The translations under genes were made by a program, and so were the position numbers. Shown one piece after another: positions 33,143-43,466 of a stretch of 64,000 nucleotides of DNA. The stretch covers positions 558,001 to 622,000 of the forward strand of contig NZ_RJUO01000001.1 in NCBI RefSeq assembly GCF_003752365.1, given 5' to 3'. The stretch comes from Frondihabitans sp. PhB188 (GTDB taxonomy: Bacteria; Actinomycetota; Actinomycetes; Actinomycetales; Microbacteriaceae). The notes under the pieces were generated by a model. The model ran no database searches and was not told where the DNA came from. It saw only the letters and a program-made list of their open reading frames with translations. Within the stretch, counting starts at the first letter, position 1, and each line of letters starts with the position of its first letter.

Positions 33143-34168
33143 CTACCTGCCGACGGCGCGGAGCACGGCCTCGACGTCGGCTCCGTCGTTCCAGACGTGG
33201 AACGCGACTCTCACCCGCCCGGCCCGCCCCGACACGGTCAGCCCGGCCTCGGTCAGACGTACGAGGTCATCGCCGGACTGGTCGGGCCAGGTCACGATCG
33301 CCTGCCCCTGGCGGCCGATCCCGAGCCCGTCGCACAGCGCGTCGCCGAGCGCCGTCGCGTGCTCCCACGACGCCTGGGCCGATGTCGAGGCGAACAGCTC
33401 GAGCGCGGGCGCCGCCCCGACGACGGCCTGCCACGCGGGCGACACGTCGAATCGCCGCGCCGACGATGCGAGCTCGAATCGGCTGCCGTAGCAGGACGCC
33501 CACACGTCCTGCCCCGCGTACCAGCCGGCCTGGATCGGCACGAGAGCCGCCGCGAACGCCGGTGACAGCGTCAGGAACGACACCCCGCGCGGGCAGCACA
33601 GCCACTTGTAGGCGTGGGTGACCGTCGCATCGTAGAGCGACGCGTCGACCGGCAGGACGCCCGCCGCCTGGGTGAGGTCGACGAGGGTGCGGACACCCGC
33701 CGCGCGCGCGACGGGCGCGATGCGCGGTGACGCGACCTCGCCGGTCGCCGACTGCACGAGCGAGTAGGCGACGAGCCAGGTCTGGTCGGTGAGGGAGTCG
33801 GCGAGGGCGGCGAGCGGCACGGCGCGCACCCGCAGCCCGTACGCCGCGAAGGGTGCGACGACGGACGAGAACTCGCCCTCGGCGCAGAGGATCTCGGCGC
33901 CGTCGGGCGCGGCGGCCGCGATGACCGACACCTGCGCCGACACCTGAGACCCGATGGCGATGTCGTCGACGGGGACTCCGACGATCCGGGCGAACGCGGC
34001 GCGGCAGTCGTCGGCCACGCGGCCGTATTCGGCCGGCGACACGACCCCCGACTCCCACGCGTCGAGGTCGGCGCGCAGGGCGTCGAGCGTCGGCCGGGCG
34101 GGGAGCCCGCCGGTGCAGGCGGCGAGGTAGCCGGTGCCCGACGGAAAGAGCGCTGCGAGGGGGTGCAT
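33143..34168 (-). CDS. Class V aminotransferase-fold PLP enzyme
   Basis: A 341-residue enzyme related to cysteine desulfurase and kynureninase-type proteins. The PLP lysine is in THAYKWLCCPRG, and the conserved Asp is in TLVDLTQAAG. The specific reaction is unknown. It is divergent from a LysR-type regulator, which probably controls it. GACGCT (34175-34180) ends 6 bases before the ATG but is a weak -10 match. Confidence 0.82.
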   Translation of the reverse strand: MHPLAALFPSGTGYLAACTGGLPARPTLDALRADLDAWESGVVSPAEYGRVADDCRAAFARIVGVPVDDIAIGSQVSAQVSVIAAAAPDGAEILCAEGEFSSVVAPFAAYGLRVRAVPLAALADSLTDQTWLVAYSLVQSATGEVASPRIAPVARAAGVRTLVDLTQAAGVLPVDASLYDATVTHAYKWLCCPRGVSFLTLSPAFAAALVPIQAGWYAGQDVWASCYGSRFELASSARRFDVSPAWQAVVGAAPALELFASTSAQASWEHATALGDALCDGLGIGRQGQAIVTWPDQSGDDLVRLTEAGLTVSGRAGRVRVAFHVWNDGADVEAVLRAVGR

Positions 34169-34223
34169 GCACCCAGCGTCCCGGGAAGCCGCCCATCACA
34201 CAACGGCCAGCTGCGACGGGAGG

Positions 34224-34242
34224 CCATAACATCGGGTTATGG
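34224..34242. promoter_or_regulatory. LysR-type operator overlapping the regulator start
   Basis: CCATAAC-ATCGG-GTTATGG is a perfect interrupted palindrome with the ATAAC-N5-GTTAT form typical of LysR boxes. It contains the regulator's predicted -10 (TAACAT) and its ATG, which fits autoregulation and control of the divergent aminotransferase. Confidence 0.65.
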
Positions 34243-35186
34243 ATGTCCACGACCTCCGCGCCCTCCGCGCCCTCGCCGAGACCGGCAGCATCACCGCCGC
34301 CGCAGCGCGACTCGGCTACAGCCAGCCCGCGATCACCCAGCGCCTGCGCCGGGCCGAGGCGGAGGCCGGCCAGCCTCTTCTGCTCCGAACCGGCCGCACC
34401 GCGACGCTGACCGAGGCTGGTCGGCGCCTCGCGCGCCACGCCGTGCACGTCGAGGCCGCCCTGGCCGCGGCGCACGACGAGCTCGACGCCCTCGCCGGCA
34501 CCGAGAGCGGGGCACTCCGCCTGGCCGGGTTCCCGAGCGCCTCCCCCACCCTCGTGCCGGCCCTGCTCGCCGACCTGGCCGCGCGGCACCCGGGGCTGAC
34601 CACGTCGTACCTCGAGGCCGAGCCTCCCGAGGCCGTCGAGCTTCTGCGCCGGGGCGAGATCGACCTCGCGCTCACGTTCACCTACCCCGGCGACGGCGGG
34701 CTGCCCGACGCGGACGTGGTCGAGGTGCCCCTCTTCCGCGACACGATGCTGGCGGTGGCGCCCGCCGGGACGTTCCCGGCGCAAGATGCCGGCCATCTCG
34801 AGTTCCTGCGCGAGATGCCCTTCATCGCGGGGTGCCCCCGCTGCCGCGGCCACCTGCTCGCCGTGTGCCGCCTCGCCGGGTTCGAGCCGCGCATCGTGCT
34901 CGAGACCGACAACGCCCTGGCCGTGACGGGGCTCGTCGCGGCCGGACTCGGCGTGGCCCTGCTGCCCTCGCTCTCGCTCGTGCCCGCAGCGCTTCCCGAC
35001 GGCGTCGAGGTGCGAGCCCTGGGCGATGACAGCGACCGGATCGTGGCCGTCGCGCACGCTCGCGGTGCGGAGGGGATCCCCGCGGTGGGGGCCGGGCTCC
35101 GTGCTGCCCGCCGGATCGCTCCCGCGTCGTTCGGGCTCCGTGCGGCCGAGCGCCGTCGCGCCGAGCAGCCCGCCGCCGCCGGCTGA
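34239..35186 (+). CDS. LysR family transcriptional regulator
   Basis: A 315-residue regulator. The N-terminal winged helix-turn-helix is at about residues 3-60 (LRALRALAETGSITAAAARLGYSQPAITQRLRRAE, core GSITAAAARLGYSQPAITQ). The C-terminal effector-binding fold (DLAARHPGLTTSYLEAEPPE) follows. The start has TAACAT six bases upstream and is inside its own operator, so the message is probably leaderless and autoregulated. The effector is unknown; the target is probably the divergent PLP enzyme gene. Confidence 0.9.
   Translation: MDVHDLRALRALAETGSITAAAARLGYSQPAITQRLRRAEAEAGQPLLLRTGRTATLTEAGRRLARHAVHVEAALAAAHDELDALAGTESGALRLAGFPSASPTLVPALLADLAARHPGLTTSYLEAEPPEAVELLRRGEIDLALTFTYPGDGGLPDADVVEVPLFRDTMLAVAPAGTFPAQDAGHLEFLREMPFIAGCPRCRGHLLAVCRLAGFEPRIVLETDNALAVTGLVAAGLGVALLPSLSLVPAALPDGVEVRALGDDSDRIVAVAHARGAEGIPAVGAGLRAARRIAPASFGLRAAERRRAEQPAAAG
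34802..34811 (+). repeat. GTTCCTGCGC decamer, in-phase coding copy
   Basis: Within the LysR gene; reads Glu-Phe-Leu-Arg with common codons, so codon usage can explain it. Confidence 0.4.
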
Positions 35187-35311
35187 GCCCGGGCGGGGCC
35201 CCGCGCCGTGCCGCCGTCGTGCCCTCCGCCCCGGCAGGCCCCGCGCCGCCCCGCCGCCCGCCCAGCCCCCGCCGGTTAGGCTTGACGCGTTCCCACCGAA
35301 AGGCCCGACCC

Positions 35312-35989
35312 GTGCGCAGACGACTCCCCGCGGCGCTCACCGCCGCCGCCCTCGTGGCCGTGCTCGCCGGGTGCGCTCCGAGCGTCGGAACCCTGACGCC
35401 CCTCGGCGACAGCGGCTCGCAGGCGGGCACCGGCACGGGCGGATCGACCTCCGCTCCGCAGCCGCAGGTGACGGGCGGTACCGGCTCGGGCGGCTCCTCG
35501 TCGTCGAGCGTCGACCCGCAGACCCTCGCGCCGGGCGGCACGCTTCTCAACCAGGTCAACTACAAGGACCTCACGATCTACGTGTACCGCGTCGGCGAGA
35601 TCACGACCTCGGCGAAGTCGATCTACGCCCGCCCGGACGGCACCGATCCGTACCCCGCCGGCACGAAGGTGGAGGTGACGGCCTACGTGCTCGTCAACGA
35701 CTCCAACCAGCGGCTCGACCTCACCGACCTCTCGGCCGACTACTCGTCGTACGGCAACAAGCTCGCCACGCAGGACACCTTCGCCGGCCAGGACCTCCTG
35801 GAGAAAGACGGCTACTCGACCGACCTCGGCTCGCAGTTCCCGGCCGGGTCGTCGACCTGGTACCTCCTGCCGGGCAAGGGCGTCGTCTTCGCCAACGCGT
35901 GGTTCCACCGCACGAGCGACGGACCTCTCACGTTGCAGTTCCTGTGGCCGTCCGAGCGGATCTTCCTCGGCGCGAACATCACCTTCTGA
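35312..35989 (+). CDS. Secreted lipoprotein of unknown function
   Basis: The 225-residue protein has a short basic signal peptide (VRRRLPAALTAAALVAVLAGC) ending in a lipobox, then a Gly/Ser/Thr-rich linker to about residue 65. The folded part (TIYVYRVGEITTSAKSIYA...VVFANAWFHRTSDG) looks like a beta-sandwich. I do not recognise a family. The GTG start has GAAAGG upstream. Two 78-bp repeats begin three bases after the stop. Confidence 0.78.
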   Translation: MRRRLPAALTAAALVAVLAGCAPSVGTLTPLGDSGSQAGTGTGGSTSAPQPQVTGGTGSGGSSSSSVDPQTLAPGGTLLNQVNYKDLTIYVYRVGEITTSAKSIYARPDGTDPYPAGTKVEVTAYVLVNDSNQRLDLTDLSADYSSYGNKLATQDTFAGQDLLEKDGYSTDLGSQFPAGSSTWYLLPGKGVVFANAWFHRTSDGPLTLQFLWPSERIFLGANITF

Positions 35990-35991
35990 AT

Positions 35992-36147
35992 TTATCGCGG
36001 CGCCGCGCAGTGGCGCCGGACCTCGGACACGCCTCGGTCGTCCGGCGTCACGGCGAGCCACCACCGGTCTTATCGCGGCGCCGCGCAGTTGCGCCGGACC
36101 TCGGACAAGCCTCGGTCGTCCGGCGTCACTGCGAGCCACCACCGCGG
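35992..36147 (+). repeat. 78-bp repeat family, two tandem units
   Basis: Units at 35992-36069 and 36070-36147 differ at a few positions. Each holds the hairpin CGCCGGAC...GTCCGGCG found also after fabF (3441-3543), with the same 78-bp period. The units fill the gap between the convergent lipoprotein and uppS genes. Confidence 0.8.
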
Positions 36148-36157
36148 CGCCTCGGGA

Positions 36158-37036
36158 TCAGGCGGGCGACGGCGCGTCGACAGCGCCGCCGAACCTCCGG
36201 CCTCGGTTCGTGTACTGGTCGATCGCGCCCCACAGGTCGTCGCGCGTGAAGTCGGGCCAGAGCCGGTCGAGGAACACCATCTCGGCGTACGCCGACTCCC
36301 AGAGCTGGAAGTTCGACGTCCGCTGCTCGCCCGACGACCGCACGAACAGGTCGACGTCGGGCAGCTGCGACTGGTACAGGTGACGCTGGATCACCTTCTC
36401 GGTGATGCCCGTCGGCTTGAGCCGGCCGGCCGCCACCTCAGCGGCGATGGACTGCATCGCGTCGGTCAGCTCGTTCCTGCCGCCGTAGTTGACGCACATG
36501 TTGAGCGTCATGGTGCTGTTGCCCCGCGTGGCCTCTTCGGCGACACGGAGCTCGTTGATCACGGAGGCCCAGAGCTTGGGGCGGCGGCCCGACCAGACGA
36601 TCTTGACGCCCCACGCGTTGAGCTGCTCGCGGCGGCGGTGCAGCACCTCGCGGTTGAAGCCCATGAGAAAGCGGACCTCTTCGGGCGAGCGCTTCCAGTT
36701 CTCGGTCGAGAAGACGTAGACGCTGAGGTGCTCGACACCGGCCTGGATCGCGCCCGCGACGACTTCGAGCAGCGCCGCCTCGCCCGCCTTGTGTCCCTCG
36801 ATCCGCGGCAGCCCGCGGGCGTTGGCCCAGCGCCCGTTGCCGTCCATGACGACCGCGACGTGCTTCGGCACCGTGCCCGGCGCGTAGCTCGGCGGGGTGC
36901 CTCCCTGCCAGTCGAGCGCCTTGTACTCCATGTCGGCGGGCATCATCGAGGCGGGAGCGCTGACCGGTGCGGCCGAGCGGCGGAAGAGTCCGCGCTTGGG
37001 AGCCGGCGGGGTCGAGATCGGCGGGGTGGAGCTCAA
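36158..37036 (-). CDS. uppS: Isoprenyl transferase (cis-prenyl transferase, UppS type)
   Basis: Elongates polyprenyl diphosphate for cell-wall lipid carriers. The 292-residue protein has the catalytic P-loop MDGNGRWA, the RxE motifs ([11 protein letters not shown]), and a Pro-rich N-terminal extension. The TTG at 37036 is chosen because it overlaps the recO stop by 4 bp (TTGA) and has AGGAG seven bases upstream. It lies downstream of recO in the common actinobacterial order. Confidence 0.93.
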   Translation of the reverse strand: MSSTPPISTPPAPKRGLFRRSAAPVSAPASMMPADMEYKALDWQGGTPPSYAPGTVPKHVAVVMDGNGRWANARGLPRIEGHKAGEAALLEVVAGAIQAGVEHLSVYVFSTENWKRSPEEVRFLMGFNREVLHRRREQLNAWGVKIVWSGRRPKLWASVINELRVAEEATRGNSTMTLNMCVNYGGRNELTDAMQSIAAEVAAGRLKPTGITEKVIQRHLYQSQLPDVDLFVRSSGEQRTSNFQLWESAYAEMVFLDRLWPDFTRDDLWGAIDQYTNRGRRFGGAVDAPSPA

Positions 37037-37791
37037 AGGACTTCTCCTGTTCGTGCGACGACCGACGGCGTGCGGTCGAGGTGCGGCAACGACCGGAGCC
37101 CGCGCTCCAGGTGCCACTGCGTGTAGGCCGCGACGACGCCGCTGGCCTGATTGCGGGTGTCGTCGGGTGCTGCCTCGGCGATGCCCCAGTCGCCGCTCAG
37201 CAGGGCGCCGAGCAGTTCGAGGGTCGCAGGATTCAGGCGCGGCGCCCCGGGGGGTGCCGCGGCGTCGGCCACCACCCCGCCGAGCTGCACCACGAACGCG
37301 CTGTGCGGCCCGGGGGCTCCGGTCACGGCGCAGTCGCCGAAGCTCGGCGCCCACCCGGCGATCGAGAGGGCGCGGAGCAGGTACGAGTCGAGGATCAGCT
37401 GCGGGTCGTGCTCCCGCCGCGCCAGGGACCGGAGCGCCCCGACGAGCAGGAGGTACTGCTGCAGGCCGGCCTCGGCGTCGGTGAGCTTGTCGGCGGTCTC
37501 GACCATGACGTTCGCGGCCGTGTAGCTGGCGTAGTCCGAGACGATGTCGGCCCCGTACGAGCCGAGCGACACGGCCTGAGTGACGATGTCGAGCGAGCGG
37601 CCCTCGTAGAGCTGCAGGTCGGCGACCATGAACGGCTCGAGCCGGGCGCCGAACTTCGAGGCGGTGCGGCGCACGCCCTTCGCGACGGCGCGGATCTTGC
37701 CGTGCTGACGGCTGAGCATCGTGAGGATGCGGTCGGCCTCACCCAGCTTGTGGGTGCGCAGGATCACGCATTCGTCTCGGTACACGGGCAC
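37033..37791 (-). CDS. recO: DNA repair protein RecO
   Basis: Loads RecA at gaps in recombinational repair. The 252-residue protein begins with the OB-fold segment [21 protein letters not shown] and then a helical domain. The C-terminal zinc site of many RecO proteins is missing (only one Cys in [10 protein letters not shown]). GATACT (37798-37803) ends 6 bases before its GTG, so it is predicted leaderless and divergent from the TRIC-family gene. Confidence 0.92.
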   Translation of the reverse strand: MPVYRDECVILRTHKLGEADRILTMLSRQHGKIRAVAKGVRRTASKFGARLEPFMVADLQLYEGRSLDIVTQAVSLGSYGADIVSDYASYTAANVMVETADKLTDAEAGLQQYLLLVGALRSLARREHDPQLILDSYLLRALSIAGWAPSFGDCAVTGAPGPHSAFVVQLGGVVADAAAPPGAPRLNPATLELLGALLSGDWGIAEAAPDDTRNQASGVVAAYTQWHLERGLRSLPHLDRTPSVVARTGEVL

Positions 37792-37825
37792 CGTCCCAGT
37801 ATCCCCCGCATGGCAGAATCACTGG
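37792..37825. promoter_or_regulatory. Two back-to-back leaderless promoters in 34 bp
   Basis: GATACT (minus) and CAGAAT (37814-37819, plus) each end 6 bases before the start codon of recO and of the TRIC-family gene. Simultaneous use would require overlapping polymerase footprints. Confidence 0.5.
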
Positions 37826-38521
37826 GTGTCCGCCACAGCCTTCTCCATCCCCCTCTGGGCGGATCTTCTGGCCGTAGCGATCGGCAGCCTGCAGGGCGCG
37901 CTGTTCGCGAGCCAGTTCCGTGAGCGCCGGGTCGACCTGCTCGGCGTCGCGATCATCGGCACGGCGACCGGGCTCGGCGGCGGGATCCTGCGCGACGTCC
38001 TGATCGGCGAGGTGCCCCGGGCGATGCAGAGCAACTGGTATCTGCTGACGGCTGTGCTCGCGGCGCTGCTCGGCATGCTCCTGCAGCGGATCTTCACCCG
38101 CCTGGCCGGCTTCATCACCGTGCTCGACGCGCTCACCATCGGCCTCTTCGGGGCCATCGGGTCGACCAAGGCGCTCGCTCTCGGCCTGCCCGAGATCCCC
38201 GCCGTGTTCGTCGGCGTCATCTCGGCCGTCGGCGGCTCGGTGCTGCGCGACCTCCTGATGAATCTGACGATCGCGATGATGCACGTCGGCTCGCTCTACG
38301 CCGTGGCGGCGGGCGCCGGCACGGCCGTGCTCGTGGCGCTCGTCACGTTCGGCGTGCCCACCCTGGCCGCAGCGATCGCAGGAACTGCCACGACCTTCAG
38401 CATCCGCCTTCTCGCGGTGCGCTTCGGGTGGAGCCTGCCGGAGCAGCGCGCCCTCTCGCGGCTGCCCCGCTGGCGCACCCGCACGCCGAAGACTCCCGAG
38501 ACGCACGAAGACACCGCCTAG
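37826..38521 (+). CDS. TRIC cation channel family protein (UPF0126/YicG-like)
   Basis: The 231-residue membrane protein has about seven helices in two similar halves with the repeated motifs GLGGGILRDVLIGE and SAVGGSVLRDLLMN, the signature of bacterial TRIC-like channels. It is probably a cation channel or transporter. The GTG at 37826 has CAGAAT six bases upstream; other starts lie in the recO region. The stop lies in the loop of a terminator hairpin. Confidence 0.85.
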   Translation: MSATAFSIPLWADLLAVAIGSLQGALFASQFRERRVDLLGVAIIGTATGLGGGILRDVLIGEVPRAMQSNWYLLTAVLAALLGMLLQRIFTRLAGFITVLDALTIGLFGAIGSTKALALGLPEIPAVFVGVISAVGGSVLRDLLMNLTIAMMHVGSLYAVAAGAGTAVLVALVTFGVPTLAAAIAGTATTFSIRLLAVRFGWSLPEQRALSRLPRWRTRTPKTPETHEDTA

Positions 38522-38535
38522 CGACGGTGTCTTCG
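38506..38535. terminator. Bidirectional terminator between the TRIC gene and leuA
   Basis: Perfect 11-bp arms, CGAAGACACCG and its complement, flank an 8-base loop that contains the TRIC stop codon. Confidence 0.65.
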
Positions 38536-38554
38536 CGCGAGAGCGGTATCGGGG

Positions 38555-40378
<1,824 letters not shown>

Positions 40379-40400
<22 letters not shown>

Positions 40401-40429
40401 CAGCTAAGAAGGAGCAGGCCGAACAGCAC
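40379..40429 (-). CDS. leuA leader peptide
   Basis: A 16-residue ORF, MLFGLLLLSCRDETSF, with five Leu codons, four of them consecutive and including two CTT codons rare in this genome. It ends in TAA 63 bases before leuA. TAGCGT (40436-40441) ends 6 bases before its GTG, so it is probably leaderless. Leucine starvation would stall ribosomes on the Leu run and shift the downstream hairpin. Such leaders are known for leu genes in other actinobacteria. Confidence 0.65.
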
Positions 40430-40435
40430 GAGAAC

Positions 40436-40441
40436 ACGCTA
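40436..40441 (-). promoter_or_regulatory. -10 hexamer of the leuA leader transcript
   Basis: TAGCGT lies 6 bases before the leader GTG. It fits the leaderless pattern used throughout the window. Confidence 0.5.
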
Positions 40442-40453
40442 GCACTGGTTTTG

Positions 40454-41161
40454 TTATGAGGTCAGCCCGTGCTCGTACGCGTAGACGACGAGCTGCACGC
40501 GATCGCGCAGCGACAGCTTGGCCAGGATCCGCGAGATGTGCGTCTTGACCGTCGCCTCGCTGAGGAACTCCCGCTGGGCGATCTCGGAGTTCGACAGGCC
40601 GCGCGCCGCCGACTGGAAGATGTCGCGCTCGCGCGTGGTGAGCGACTCGAACGCCTCGGGCACGGCCTTCGAGCCGGCGCTCCCGCCGTCGAAGTGCTCG
40701 AAGAGCTCGCGCGTGGCCGATGCCGCGATGACCGCCGTGCCGGCGTGCACGGTCCTGATCGCGGCGAGCAGGAACTCGGGGTCGCTGTCTTTGAGCACGA
40801 AGCCGCTGGCCCCGCCCCGGATCGCCCGGGTCGCCGCCTCGTCGAGGTCGAACGTGGTGAGGACGAGGATGCGCGGCGCTGGCCTGCCCTCGCGGTCGGC
40901 CTGCTCGAGGATCGCCGTCGTCGCCGCGATGCCGTCCATGACGGGCATGCGGATGTCCATCAGGACGACGTCGGGGCGGGTCCGCGCCACGACCTCGACA
41001 CCCTCCGCGCCGTCGCCCGCCTCCCCCACGAACTCGAGGTCTCGCTGCGACGAGACGACCATGCGGATTCCCGCGCGGAAAAGCGCCTGGTCGTCGACGA
41101 GCACGACCTTGATCGTGGTGGACGGAGCCGCGGTCGCGGTGGATTCGGGGGCAGAGCTCAT
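40454..41161 (-). CDS. LuxR/NarL-family response regulator
   Basis: A 235-residue regulator. The receiver has the phosphorylation Asp in VVLMDIRMPVMDG and the Lys in SGFVLKDSD; the C-terminal LuxR helix-turn-helix is LTTRERDIFQSAARGLSNSEIA. A Gly/Ser linker (FDGGSAGSKA) joins them. The start overlaps the kinase stop by 4 bp. It presumably acts with the kinase encoded upstream; targets are unknown. Confidence 0.9.
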   Translation of the reverse strand: MSSAPESTATAAPSTTIKVVLVDDQALFRAGIRMVVSSQRDLEFVGEAGDGAEGVEVVARTRPDVVLMDIRMPVMDGIAATTAILEQADREGRPAPRILVLTTFDLDEAATRAIRGGASGFVLKDSDPEFLLAAIRTVHAGTAVIAASATRELFEHFDGGSAGSKAVPEAFESLTTRERDIFQSAARGLSNSEIAQREFLSEATVKTHISRILAKLSLRDRVQLVVYAYEHGLTS

Positions 41162-42441
41162 CGGAGGCGGACTTCCTGGGTCAGGGCGGTCGACGGAATG
41201 GTCGCGCGGACGATGAAGCGCCCGCCGGCCTGGTGCGTGGTGAGAGTTCCGCCGGCGAGGGACGCGCGCTCGCGCATCCCCACGATGCCATGTCCGCGGC
41301 GCTCGTCGGGTCGGAACTGGCCGCTCGTCGTCAGAGCGGAAGGGTCGATCGCCTCGGTCGGGAGCACGGTCGACGCGATCACGATGATGAGGTCGTCGGG
41401 CCGCCAGTCGAAGAGCACGTCGACGGTGGAGCTGCGGTCGCCGTGGCGGAGGACGTTCGTGAGCGACTCCTGCACGATGCGGTAGATCGCGAGCTGGCGG
41501 TTGCCGCCGAGCTGGGCGGGAGTGCCGCTCGAGCGCAGGTCGATCGAGAGGCCGGCGGTCGTCATCTGGTCGACGAGCTTCTCGAGGTCGCCGAGGACGG
41601 GCTGCGGCGCCGCGCCCTGACTGTGCCGCAGCTGGCCCAGGAGCACCCGCACCTCCACCAGGGACTCCCGGGCGGTCGCCGCGATGGTGCTCAGGCTGTC
41701 CTCGACGGAGCCCGGGTCGGCGCGGTAGGCGTACCGGGCGCCGTCGGCCTGGGCGATGACGACGGCGAGCGAGTGGGCGACCACGTCGTGCATGTCGCGC
41801 GCGATGCGCGAGCGCTCCTGCTCGACGGCGATGTCGCGCTCGGCGCGGGCCGCGTCGCTGGCCGCGCGGGCGGCCTCGCTCTCGGCGCGAGCCGCTTCGC
41901 GCTCGGCGACGAGCTGGGCGTCGCGGCTCTCGCGGGCGGCGTAGCGCGTGCGGACCAGCTGACCGCCGACCCACGGGAGCCCCAGGAGCGCGAGGAAGCC
42001 GAGGAAGGTGATGCCGATCTGCAGGAGCAGCTGGATCAGGTCGGTCGCATTCGTCACGTCGTGCGGCACGCCGAAGAGCGACAGCTGGGCGAAGGTCACG
42101 TAGAACATGCCGACGGCGGCCCCGACGCCGACCGAGCCGAGTCCGAGCCACTTGACGCGCGGGCTGCCGTGGGCGGCGGTCGCGTAGAGCACGGCGCAGA
42201 TCGCGAGATTCGAGACCTGGGGCGTCGACAGGGTGAGCATCTCGAACGCCGCCGTCGCCCACGCGAGCGAGAGCGCGGCCGCCGGCGACAGGCGGCGGAA
42301 CACGAGGCAGAGGACCATGCCGAGCGTGATGACGAGCGACAGCGGATTGGCGTGCAGATCGAACGGGAGGCTCGCGAGCCCGACGACCACGGCGATCGCG
42401 ATGTCGGCGACGATCTGAGAGGTGCGGAGGCGGACGTTCAC
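41158..42441 (-). CDS. DesK/NarX-type histidine kinase
   Basis: A 427-residue kinase with an N-terminal block of about five membrane helices and no large sensor domain. The phosphorylated His lies in SRIARDMHDVVAHSLAVV, preceded by a long Ala/Arg/Glu coiled coil (residues about 165-205). The C-terminal ATPase (HGDRSSTVDVLFDWRPDD...GHGIVGMRERA) is complete. TACCGT (42448-42453) ends 6 bases before the GTG start, so the operon is predicted leaderless. The signal may be sensed in the membrane. Confidence 0.88.
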   Translation of the reverse strand: MNVRLRTSQIVADIAIAVVVGLASLPFDLHANPLSLVITLGMVLCLVFRRLSPAAALSLAWATAAFEMLTLSTPQVSNLAICAVLYATAAHGSPRVKWLGLGSVGVGAAVGMFYVTFAQLSLFGVPHDVTNATDLIQLLLQIGITFLGFLALLGLPWVGGQLVRTRYAARESRDAQLVAEREAARAESEAARAASDAARAERDIAVEQERSRIARDMHDVVAHSLAVVIAQADGARYAYRADPGSVEDSLSTIAATARESLVEVRVLLGQLRHSQGAAPQPVLGDLEKLVDQMTTAGLSIDLRSSGTPAQLGGNRQLAIYRIVQESLTNVLRHGDRSSTVDVLFDWRPDDLIIVIASTVLPTEAIDPSALTTSGQFRPDERRGHGIVGMRERASLAGGTLTTHQAGGRFIVRATIPSTALTQEVRLR

Positions 42442-42545
42442 CCCACCACGGTACGGGGTCGAGGCTTCTCGATCAGGCTCTGCGAGGCGGCGTGCGACTC
42501 GCGGCGGCCGGAATCATCCCGGGGATGTAGTCCGAGCCGGCCCGG

Positions 42546-43466
42546 CTAGAAGCCGAGGCGCCCCAGGAGCTTCGGGTCGCGCTGCCAGTCCTTCGCGACC
42601 TTGACGCGGATCGACAGGAAGACCTGCTTGCCGACCAGGGGCTCGATCTGCGCCCGAGCCCGTTCGCCGACCTCGCGGAGCCGCTGCCCCCTGTGGCCGA
42701 TGACGATGCCCTTCTGGCTGTCGCGCTCGACGAAGAGGTTCGCGTAGATCTCGACGAGCTCCTTGTCGTCGCGCTCGACGATGTCGTCGATGGTGACGGC
42801 CAGCGAGTGCGGCAGCTCGTCTTCGACGCCCTCGAGCGCGGCCTCGCGGATGAGCTCGCCGACGCGGTCCTCCAGGACCTCCTCGGTCGCGACGTCGGAC
42901 GGGTAGAGCTGGGGTGAGAGCGGCAGCAGCTTGATCAGCTCGGTGACGATCGTGTCGAGCTGGATGCCGGTGACGGCCGACACCGGGATGATGGTGTCCC
43001 AGTCGCGGAGCTGGCTGACGGCCTGCAGCTGCTCGGCGACGGCCGGCCGCGAGGTGGCATCGACCTTCGTGACGATGGCGACCTTCTTCGCGCGCGGGAA
43101 CGCGTCGAGCTGCTCGTTGATGAAGCGGTCGCCGGGGCCGAGCTTCTCGTCGGCGGGCACGCAGAAGCCGATGACGTCGACGTCGCCCAGGGTGTCCTGG
43201 ACCACGCTGTTCAGCCGCTCCCCCAGCAGGGTGCGGGGCCGGTGCATGCCCGGCGTGTCGACGAGGACCAGCTGGCCCGTCGCCGAGTGCACGATGCCGC
43301 GGATCGCCCGGCGGGTCGTCTGCGGCTTGGACGACGTGATGGCGACCTTCTCGCCGACGAGGGCGTTGGTCAGGGTCGACTTGCCGACATTGGGGCGGCC
43401 GACGAACGAGACGAAGCCCGCTCGGAAGCCGGCGGGTGACTCGGGGATGGAGCTGGAGGTGGTCAT
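42546..43466 (-). CDS. era: GTPase Era
   Basis: A 306-residue GTPase that binds 16S rRNA and aids 30S maturation. G motifs: GRPNVGKST, DTPGMH, TKVD; the C-terminal KH domain has VIGHRGQRLREVG. The ATG at 43466 overlaps the CNNM stop by 4 bp. It ends the phoH-ybeY-CNNM-era cluster, a conserved ribosome-maturation neighbourhood. Confidence 0.96.
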   Translation of the reverse strand: MTTSSSIPESPAGFRAGFVSFVGRPNVGKSTLTNALVGEKVAITSSKPQTTRRAIRGIVHSATGQLVLVDTPGMHRPRTLLGERLNSVVQDTLGDVDVIGFCVPADEKLGPGDRFINEQLDAFPRAKKVAIVTKVDATSRPAVAEQLQAVSQLRDWDTIIPVSAVTGIQLDTIVTELIKLLPLSPQLYPSDVATEEVLEDRVGELIREAALEGVEDELPHSLAVTIDDIVERDDKELVEIYANLFVERDSQKGIVIGHRGQRLREVGERARAQIEPLVGKQVFLSIRVKVAKDWQRDPKLLGRLGF

